This document shows, one piece after another, positions 31,233 through 36,410 of a DNA stretch of 36,410 nt; within the stretch, counting starts at the first letter, position 1, and the number at the start of each line of letters is the position of its first letter. Made by a program: the position numbers and the translations under genes. This stretch comes from Nocardioides sp. (GTDB lineage: Bacteria > Actinomycetota > Actinomycetes > Propionibacteriales > Nocardioidaceae), in NCBI RefSeq assembly GCF_024509035.1, contig NZ_JANINT010000132.1, forward strand, positions 1 through 36,410, given 5' to 3'. The notes beneath the pieces were generated by a model that did not search any database, was not told where the DNA came from, and worked only from the letters and a program-made list of their open reading frames with translations.

Positions 31233-31973
31233 TCAGCGCAGGGTGATCGTCGTGACCAGTCGGGGGTGGTCGGAGCCGGCGTTGCCGGTCGTCCACGCGC
31301 GAGTGGCTCGCACACCCCGGGTGTCGGCGTAGAGGTGGTCGATGCCCGTCCGACCGCCCTCGCGCCGGATCGGCTTCAGGCCGGGCAGGTCGAGGTAGGC
31401 CACCCGGTTGAAGTCCCCACAGGCGAGGACGGGGATGGTGGGGTCGGCCTGTCGCAGCTCGCGGCGCAGGACGCGCGCGTGCTTGCGCCAGTTCTTCTGC
31501 CGCATCTGCTTGAACGGCTTGCGGCGGTCGTTCCAGGCGCCCTGCACCATGTGCGTGTTGTAGACCGCGACGTCACGTCCGGTGACGTTGTCGATGAGCA
31601 CGGCGCGGGCGACGTAGCGCGGCGGGGAGTAGCTCTTCACACGCGACGCGGCCTGGGTGGAGCTGCCCTCGACCAGGGTGAAGCGATCACTGCGCCAGGA
31701 GATCGGCACCTGCCCCGGCAGGCCCGGCTCCATGTACTGGTCGTAGCCCGAGAGGTTGGCGACCAGCTTGCGCTTGGAGTCCGGCAGCGCGACCTCCTGC
31801 CAGCAGATGATGTCCGCGAAGCCGGCGAACCGCGCCGTGCCCCGATGGCTGTTGTGGGTGCCGAACGTGAAGGACGTGGCCCCGGACGCCTGCTCGGCGG
31901 TCGCGGTCGGTGCACTCAGCAGCGCGCCGGTGGCGAGGAGGACGAGGGACAGGGCGGCGACGAGACGTGACAC
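31233..31973 (-). CDS. Secreted endonuclease/exonuclease/phosphatase-family protein
   Basis: 246 residues. A Sec signal peptide (about 1-27, LVAALSLVLLATGALLSAPT followed by ATA) precedes an EEP-fold domain. Metal and catalytic motifs are visible: FGTHNSHR (start of the fold), ICWQEVALPD (metal-binding Glu), YNTHMVQGAWND, ACGDFNRVA (Asp/Asn) and GSDHPRLVTT (Asp-His at the end). The family spans DNases, sphingomyelinases and phosphatases; the sequence alone does not pick one. The GTG start at 31973 is the only one giving a signal peptide. It is convergent with the exporter gene and 106 bases downstream of the LLM gene. Confidence 0.85.
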   Translation of the reverse strand: MSRLVAALSLVLLATGALLSAPTATAEQASGATSFTFGTHNSHRGTARFAGFADIICWQEVALPDSKRKLVANLSGYDQYMEPGLPGQVPISWRSDRFTLVEGSSTQAASRVKSYSPPRYVARAVLIDNVTGRDVAVYNTHMVQGAWNDRRKPFKQMRQKNWRKHARVLRRELRQADPTIPVLACGDFNRVAYLDLPGLKPIRREGGRTGIDHLYADTRGVRATRAWTTGNAGSDHPRLVTTITLR

Positions 31974-32079
31974 GGGGACCTTCGGGTGGTGGAGGTGCGG
32001 CGCGTCGTCGCGCCCGAGACACCCCCACCATCGGCAGGGCCCACGTGTTCCTGAGGCAGGCCCCCGCGACCGCCGCGCG

Positions 32080-33123
32080 TCAGGCGAGCAGCTCCGCCAC
32101 CGAGCGCACCTCGTCGGCCGAGCGGCAGCTGAGGAGCAGCGTGGTCACGCCGGTCTCCTCCCACTGCGCGACCTTCTCCTTGACCTCGCCGGCGGTGCCG
32201 ATGATGTGCATGTCGTCGACCAGCTCGTCGGGGATGAGCGAGGTCGCGCGGTCCTTCTCCCCCGCCAGGTAGAGCTTCTGGACCTCCGCCGCGAGGTCCT
32301 CGTAGCCCATCCGGACGAAGACCTGGTTGTGGAAGTTCGCCTCCTTGGCGCCCATCCCGCCCATGTACAGCGAGACGAACGGACGCATCGCGTCGAGGAC
32401 CGCCGCCTTCTCCTCGGCGTTCGCGACGACCTGGAGGTGGCACGTCGCGGCGATCTCGAAGTCGGCGCGGGTACGGCGGGCGCCGGGTCGTGCGAAGCCC
32501 TCGTCGAGCCACGGCTGGTACATGCCGGCCGACTTGGGCGTGTAGAAGATCGGGATCCAGCCGTCGGCGATCTCGGCGGTCTGGGCGACGTTCTTGGGTC
32601 CCTCGGCGCCCAGCCAGATCGGGACGTCGGCGCGCAGCGGGTGCACGATCGGCTTGAGCGGCTTGCCGAGGCCGACCGAGCCCTCACCCTGGAACGGCAG
32701 TGGGTAGTGCGGGCCGTCGTTGGTCACCGGCGCCTCACGGGCGAGCACCTTGCGGATGATGTCGACGACCTCACGGGTCCTGGCCAGCGGCTTGGCGAAC
32801 GGCTGGCCGTACCAGCCCTCGACGACCTGCGGCCCGCTGACGCCCATGCCGAGGATCACACGCCCACCCGAGAGGTGGTCGAGCGTCAGCACGTGCATCG
32901 CGATCGAGGTCGGCGCCCGCCCGGACATCTGCACGATCGACGTACCGAGCTTGATGCGGGAGGTCTCCCGCCCCCACCAGGCCAGCGGCGTGAACGCATC
33001 GCTCCCCCAGGCCTCGGCCGAGAAGATGGCGTCGAAGCCCGCGTCCTCCGCGGCGGCGACGAGCTCACCGACTCCCTGCGGGGGCTGGGCCCCCCAGTAG
33101 CCGAGCTGCAGTCCGAGCTTCAT
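32080..33123 (-). CDS. F420-dependent LLM-class oxidoreductase (Rv3520c type)
   Basis: 347 residues, the same length as M. tuberculosis Rv3520c as I recall it. It is a luciferase-like TIM barrel of the F420-dependent class. Nearly identical segments to that protein include MKLGLQLGYWGAQPPQ, ELVAAAEDAGFDAIF, GVSGPQVVEGWYGQPFAKPL and LGAEGPKNVA. The substrate is not established; co-regulation with sterol genes suggests a side-chain intermediate or ring reduction. The ATG at 33123 has AAGGAG 7 bases upstream; an earlier ATG at 33150 adds non-family residues. Expression starts from TAGGAT (33168-33163), whose TA belongs to the KstR-like box; this transcript has a leader, unlike the divergent gene. 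Confidence 0.92.
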   Translation of the reverse strand: MKLGLQLGYWGAQPPQGVGELVAAAEDAGFDAIFSAEAWGSDAFTPLAWWGRETSRIKLGTSIVQMSGRAPTSIAMHVLTLDHLSGGRVILGMGVSGPQVVEGWYGQPFAKPLARTREVVDIIRKVLAREAPVTNDGPHYPLPFQGEGSVGLGKPLKPIVHPLRADVPIWLGAEGPKNVAQTAEIADGWIPIFYTPKSAGMYQPWLDEGFARPGARRTRADFEIAATCHLQVVANAEEKAAVLDAMRPFVSLYMGGMGAKEANFHNQVFVRMGYEDLAAEVQKLYLAGEKDRATSLIPDELVDDMHIIGTAGEVKEKVAQWEETGVTTLLLSCRSADEVRSVAELLA

Positions 33124-33162
33124 GGGTCTCTCCTTCGTGGCGATGGACACGATGCTTGCCCG

Positions 33163-33184
33163 ATCCTAGAACGTGTTCTACTTT
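33163..33184. promoter_or_regulatory. KstR-like operator with divergent -10 elements (LLM/DUF35)
   Basis: TAGAACGTGTTCTA (33167-33180) is an exact TNNAACNNGTTNNA match. Rightward, TACTTT (33179-33184) uses the TA at the right end of the box as its -10 and lies 6 bases from the ATG at 33191, predicting a leaderless message. Leftward, TAGGAT (33168-33163) uses the TA at the other end. One bound repressor dimer would cover both -10 elements. Confidence 0.8.
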
Positions 33185-33190
33185 CGGACC

Positions 33191-34165
33191 ATGACACGAA
33201 CACTGTCAGCACCGGTCACCGTAGCGTTCGACTACACCCGCTCCACGGGACCGGTCCTCGGACGGTTCCTGACCGGACTGCGCGACGCCACCGTCGTCGG
33301 CGCCCGCACCTCCGACGGCACGGTCGTCGTGCCGCCGCCGGAGTACGACCCGGTGACGCACGAGCCGGTGACCGACTTCGTCGAGGTCGCCTCGACAGGC
33401 ACGGTCACCTCGTGGACGTGGGTGCCCGAGCCGGTGAAGGGCCAGCCCTTCGACCGGCCGTTCGCCTGGGCCCTGGTCGCCCTCGACGGCGCCGACGCCC
33501 CCCTGCTGCACGCGCTCGACGTCGCCTCGCCCGAGCAGGTCTCCAGCGGGATGCGCGTCCAGGTCCGCTGGGCCGAGGAGCGGGTCGGCGCGATCACCGA
33601 CATCGCGTGCTTCGAGCCGGAGGGCGCGGAGGCTGCGGGGGTCTCGACGAGCTCGACCACCGACGCCGGCTCGACCACGGGCGACGGCGTCACCGGCGTC
33701 ATCACGCCCGTGTCCCTGGACTACCTCTACGCCGCCAGCCCCGAGGAGTCGGCGTTCTACCGCGGGCTCAACGAGGGCCGCATCGTCGGGCAGCGCTGCC
33801 CGTCGTGCCAGAAGGTGTACGTCCCGCCGCGCAGCGCCTGCCCGTCCGACGGCACGCCGACGGCCGAGGAGGTCGAGGTGTCGCAGACCGGCACGATCAC
33901 GACGTTCTGCGTGGTCAACGTGCCGTTCCTCGGCCAGAAGATCACCCCGCCGTACGTCTCGGCGTACGTCCTGCTCGACGGCGCCGACATCGCGGTGCTG
34001 CACCTGATCCTCGGCGTCCCCGCCGAGGAGGTGCGGATGGGCATGCGGGTCAAGGCGGTGTGGAAGCCCCGCGAGGAGTGGACCTACTCGCTGGAGAACA
34101 TCGACCACTTCGAGCCGACCGGCGAGCCCGACGCCGACTACGAGTCCTATCGGCACCACCTCTGA
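33191..34165 (+). CDS. DUF35/OB-fold zinc-ribbon protein (Rv3521 type)
   Basis: 324 residues with two OB-fold parts. The first (about 20-135) has no ribbon cysteines; a Ser/Thr linker (about 150-165) follows; the second has the DUF35 rubredoxin-like zinc ribbon CPSCQKVYVPPRSACPSD (about 204-221; three of four ligand cysteines are visible, the last being replaced or more distant) and its OB domain (PVTFCVVNVPFLGQKITP-like region, to about 310). DUF35 proteins partner thiolase-like Ltp proteins and are essential in steroid side-chain retro-aldolases such as Ltp2-ChsH2. The following ltp4 gene is the likely partner. The ATG at 33191 lies 10 bases from the KstR-like box and lacks a ribosome site. 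Confidence 0.9.
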   Translation: MTRTLSAPVTVAFDYTRSTGPVLGRFLTGLRDATVVGARTSDGTVVVPPPEYDPVTHEPVTDFVEVASTGTVTSWTWVPEPVKGQPFDRPFAWALVALDGADAPLLHALDVASPEQVSSGMRVQVRWAEERVGAITDIACFEPEGAEAAGVSTSSTTDAGSTTGDGVTGVITPVSLDYLYAASPEESAFYRGLNEGRIVGQRCPSCQKVYVPPRSACPSDGTPTAEEVEVSQTGTITTFCVVNVPFLGQKITPPYVSAYVLLDGADIAVLHLILGVPAEEVRMGMRVKAVWKPREEWTYSLENIDHFEPTGEPDADYESYRHHL

Positions 34166-34195
34166 CCCGGACCCGCTGGAACTGAGAGGCAGATG

Positions 34196-35263
34196 ATGAG
34201 AGACGTTGCGGTTGTGGGCTTCGCCCAGCGACAGATGGCGGAGTTCGACGGGTCGCCGACCTGCGTGGAGCTGCTGGTCCCGCTGTTCGCGGAGTGCTAC
34301 GAGCAGACCGGGTGGACCCGCCGCGACATCGGGTTCTGGTGCTCCGGATCGTCGGACTACCTGGCGGGTCGGTCGTTCTCGTTCGTCCAAGCCGTCGACG
34401 CGATCGGCGTGATCCCGCCGGTGAACGAGTCGCACGTGGAGATGGACCTGGCCTGGGCGATGTACGAGGCCTGGTTGAAGATCCAGACCGGCGAGGTCGA
34501 CACGGCGTTGGTCTACGCGTTCGGCAAGTCCTCGGCCGGCGTGCTGCGCCGCACCCTCGCGCTGCAGCTCGACCCGTACACGATGACGCCGCTGTGGCCC
34601 GACACGGTCTCCCTCGCGGGGCTGCAGGCGCGCGCCGGGATCGACGCCGGCGTCTGGGACGAGCGCGCGATGGCCGAGGTCGCCAACCGGTCGCTGACCG
34701 ACGCGGAGAAGAACGAGTACGCGATCCGCAAGGGGGGCTCGTCGGTCGAGGAGCTGCTCGCCAAGCCGATGTACGCCGACCCGCTGCGCAAGCACGACTG
34801 CGCGCCGGTGACCGACGGTGCGGCAGCGCTCGTCCTCGCCGCGGGAGACAAGGCCCGGAAGGTGCGCGACCGGCCGGCGTGGATCGGTGGCATCTCCCAC
34901 TACATCGACCCGATGAGCATGGGCACCCGCGACCTGACCCGGGCGCCGTCCGCCGCCCGAGCGGCTGCCGCGGTCGACCTGGACGGCGTGGAGGTGGCCG
35001 AGCTGCACGCGCCGTTCAGCCACCAGGAGCTGATCCTGCGCCGCGAGCTGGGCCTGGCCGACGACGTACGCGTCAACCCCTCGGGCGGCGCGCTGACCGG
35101 CAACCCGATGTTCTCGGGCGGCGGCATCCGGGTCGGCGAGGCGGCCGCCCGGATCTGGTCCGGCGAGACGTCCAAGGCGGTCGCGCACGCGACGTCGGGA
35201 CCCGCCCTGCAGCAGAACCTCCTCTGCGTGCTCGGCTCCACTACCGAAGGGACGACGAACTGA
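34196..35263 (+). CDS. ltp4: Thiolase-like lipid-transfer protein Ltp4
   Basis: 355 residues of the thiolase superfamily, SCP-x/Ltp branch, the counterpart of Rv3522. IGFWCSGSSDYLAGRSFSFV (about 43-62) and ESHVEMDLAWAMYEAWLKIQ followed by ALVYAFGKSSAGVLRR are strongly family-typical. C-terminal segments include NPSGGALTGNPMFSGGGIRV and AVAHATSGPALQQNLLCVLG. In Rhodococcus, ltp3 and ltp4 are needed to degrade C24-branched sterol side chains and are thought to act as aldol lyases rather than thiolases. ATG 34196 has GAGAGG 6 bases upstream; ATG 34193 is an alternative. It follows the DUF35 gene by 30 bases and overlaps ltp3 by one base. Confidence 0.92.
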   Translation: MRDVAVVGFAQRQMAEFDGSPTCVELLVPLFAECYEQTGWTRRDIGFWCSGSSDYLAGRSFSFVQAVDAIGVIPPVNESHVEMDLAWAMYEAWLKIQTGEVDTALVYAFGKSSAGVLRRTLALQLDPYTMTPLWPDTVSLAGLQARAGIDAGVWDERAMAEVANRSLTDAEKNEYAIRKGGSSVEELLAKPMYADPLRKHDCAPVTDGAAALVLAAGDKARKVRDRPAWIGGISHYIDPMSMGTRDLTRAPSAARAAAAVDLDGVEVAELHAPFSHQELILRRELGLADDVRVNPSGGALTGNPMFSGGGIRVGEAAARIWSGETSKAVAHATSGPALQQNLLCVLGSTTEGTTN

Positions 35264-36410
35264 TGGGCAAGCAGCCTGCCGCGGTGGTCGGCGTCGGCCA
35301 GACCCACCACCGCGCCAAGCGCGAGGACGTCTCGATGGCCGGCCTGTGCCGCGAAGCCATCGACCGCGCACTCCTGGACGCGAACATGAGCCTCGACGAG
35401 ATCGACGCGATCGTCGTCGGCAAGGCGCCCGACCTGTTCGAGGGCGTGATGATGCCCGAGCTCTTCCTCGCCGAGGCGCTCGGTGCCGCGGGCAAGCCGC
35501 TGCTGCGCGTCCACACCGCGGGCTCGGTCGGCGGCTCGACCGCGATCGTCGCGTCCTCGCTCGTGCAGGCGGGCGTGCACAAGAAGGTGCTCACCGTCGC
35601 CTACGAGAAGCAGTCGGAGTCCAACGCGATGTGGGCGCTCTCGGTGCCGCTGCCGTTCAACATGCCGGTGCACGCCGGCGCCGGCGGCTACTTCGCACCG
35701 CACGTGCGCTCCTACATCCGGCGCTCGGAGGCTCCGACGCACGTCGGCGCGATCGTCGCGGCCAAGGACCGGCAGAACGCACTGAAGAACCCCTACGCGC
35801 ACCTGAAGAACCCGGACACCACGGTGGAGTCCGTGCTCGCCTCGCAGATGTTGTGGGACCCGATCCGCTACGACGAGACCTGCCCGTCCTCAGACGGCGC
35901 CTGCGCGCTGGTGATCGTCTCCGAGGACGTCGCCGCCGCCTCACCGAACCCCGCGTGGATCCACGGCACCGTGATGCGCTCGGAGGCGACGACGGCGGCC
36001 GAGCGCGACCAGGTCAACCCGCAGGCCTCCCGCGACGCGGCGGCCGCGCTGTGGAAGCAGGCCGGCATCACCAACCCCCTCGAGGAGATCGACGCGGCCG
36101 AGATCTACGTCCCGTTCTCGTGGTTCGAGCCGATGTGGCTGGAGTCGCTGGGCTTCGCCGAGGAGAACGGCGGCGGCTGGCGGCTCACCGAGTCCGGCGC
36201 CACGGCGATGGACGGCACGATCCCGGTGAACTGCTCAGGCGGGGTGCTCTCCTCCAACCCGATCGGCGCGTCCGGGATGCTGCGCTTCGGCGAGGCCGCG
36301 CTCCAGGTGCGCGGCGCCGCCGGTGAGCACCAGGTGGACGGTGCCCGGCGCGCCCTCGGCCACGCCTATGGCGGCGGCTCGCAGTTCTTCGCGATGTGGG
36401 TCGTGGGGTC
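35263..36410 (+). CDS. ltp3: Thiolase-like lipid-transfer protein Ltp3 (3' end missing)
   Basis: At least 382 residues, open to the end of the window; family length (about 394 for Rv3523) implies only a few residues are missing. It is of the same thiolase/Ltp class as ltp4 but a different subfamily, with MGKQPAAVVGVGQTHHRAKR at the start, LLRVHTAGSVGGSTAIVASS (about 85-104), YDETCPSSDGACALVIVSE (about 205-223), VNCSGGVLSSNPIGASGMLR (about 325-344) and GHAYGGGSQFFAMWVVG at the visible end. The ATG at 35263 overlaps the ltp4 stop codon (TGATG), indicating coupled translation. It probably works with ltp4 and the DUF35 protein in cleaving C24-branched sterol side chains; that division of labour is inferred. 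Confidence 0.92.
   Translation, partial: MGKQPAAVVGVGQTHHRAKREDVSMAGLCREAIDRALLDANMSLDEIDAIVVGKAPDLFEGVMMPELFLAEALGAAGKPLLRVHTAGSVGGSTAIVASSLVQAGVHKKVLTVAYEKQSESNAMWALSVPLPFNMPVHAGAGGYFAPHVRSYIRRSEAPTHVGAIVAAKDRQNALKNPYAHLKNPDTTVESVLASQMLWDPIRYDETCPSSDGACALVIVSEDVAAASPNPAWIHGTVMRSEATTAAERDQVNPQASRDAAAALWKQAGITNPLEEIDAAEIYVPFSWFEPMWLESLGFAEENGGGWRLTESGATAMDGTIPVNCSGGVLSSNPIGASGMLRFGEAALQVRGAAGEHQVDGARRALGHAYGGGSQFFAMWVVG

Overview
The window is very GC-rich, with GTG and TTG starts, tightly overlapping genes and M. tuberculosis-like gene orders. It looks like chromosome of a free-living, aerobic high-GC actinobacterium, most probably Nocardioides or a close relative. This assignment rests on gene content and style only; no rRNA or other marker gene is present.

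Region 1 (1-8761, all minus strand) is a conserved actinobacterial housekeeping block. In transcription order it runs: two CorC/HlyC-type membrane proteins, a CDP-alcohol phosphatidyltransferase, DUF881, small basic protein Sbp, DUF881, gcvH, a garA-like FHA protein, the MerR regulator ftsR, a bifunctional nuclease and a second MerR regulator. From the phosphatidyltransferase onward the order matches M. tuberculosis Rv1822 to Rv1830. At the left edge lies a glycine riboswitch whose target, probably gcvP, is outside the window. Two copies of an unusual hairpin repeat lie between the nuclease and the last MerR gene.

Region 2 (8935-14376) is accessory: a Tat-exported DUF1800/DUF1501 pair, a DapB-fold oxidoreductase, an Acg-type nitroreductase, a small membrane protein with a TGQQ repeat, and a third copy of the hairpin repeat.

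Region 3 is a sterol side-chain module in two blocks. Block A (14376-18014) is a nitronate-monooxygenase-like gene and fadD19, divergent from echA19. Block B (32080-36410) is an F420-type LLM oxidoreductase, divergent from a DUF35 protein, ltp4 and ltp3. These match Rv3515c/Rv3516 and Rv3520c to Rv3523, and in Rhodococcus fadD19, ltp3 and ltp4 serve C24-branched (plant) sterol side chains. KstR-like boxes stand before both blocks, before a fadD8-like ligase (27793-29421) and, in weaker form, before the DapB-fold gene. In most cases the box overlaps a -10 hexamer that lies 6-8 bases from the start codon, implying repressed leaderless promoters.

Region 4 (18929-27789), lying between the two sterol blocks, is a xylan or xylo-oligosaccharide locus: a sugar-binding lipoprotein, two ABC permeases, a LacI regulator, a GH3 glycosidase and a CE7 acetylxylan esterase in one minus-strand operon, divergent from a cytosolic GH10 xylanase. 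A perfect 20-bp palindrome at the divergent start is the likely LacI operator. No transporter ATPase is encoded here. Together the sterol and xylan genes suggest growth on plant debris.

Other genes include a PAP2 phosphatase, an ABC-2 exporter whose ATPase gene is frameshifted, and a secreted endonuclease/exonuclease/phosphatase-family protein. I saw no tRNA, rRNA, CRISPR array, prophage or insertion sequence.
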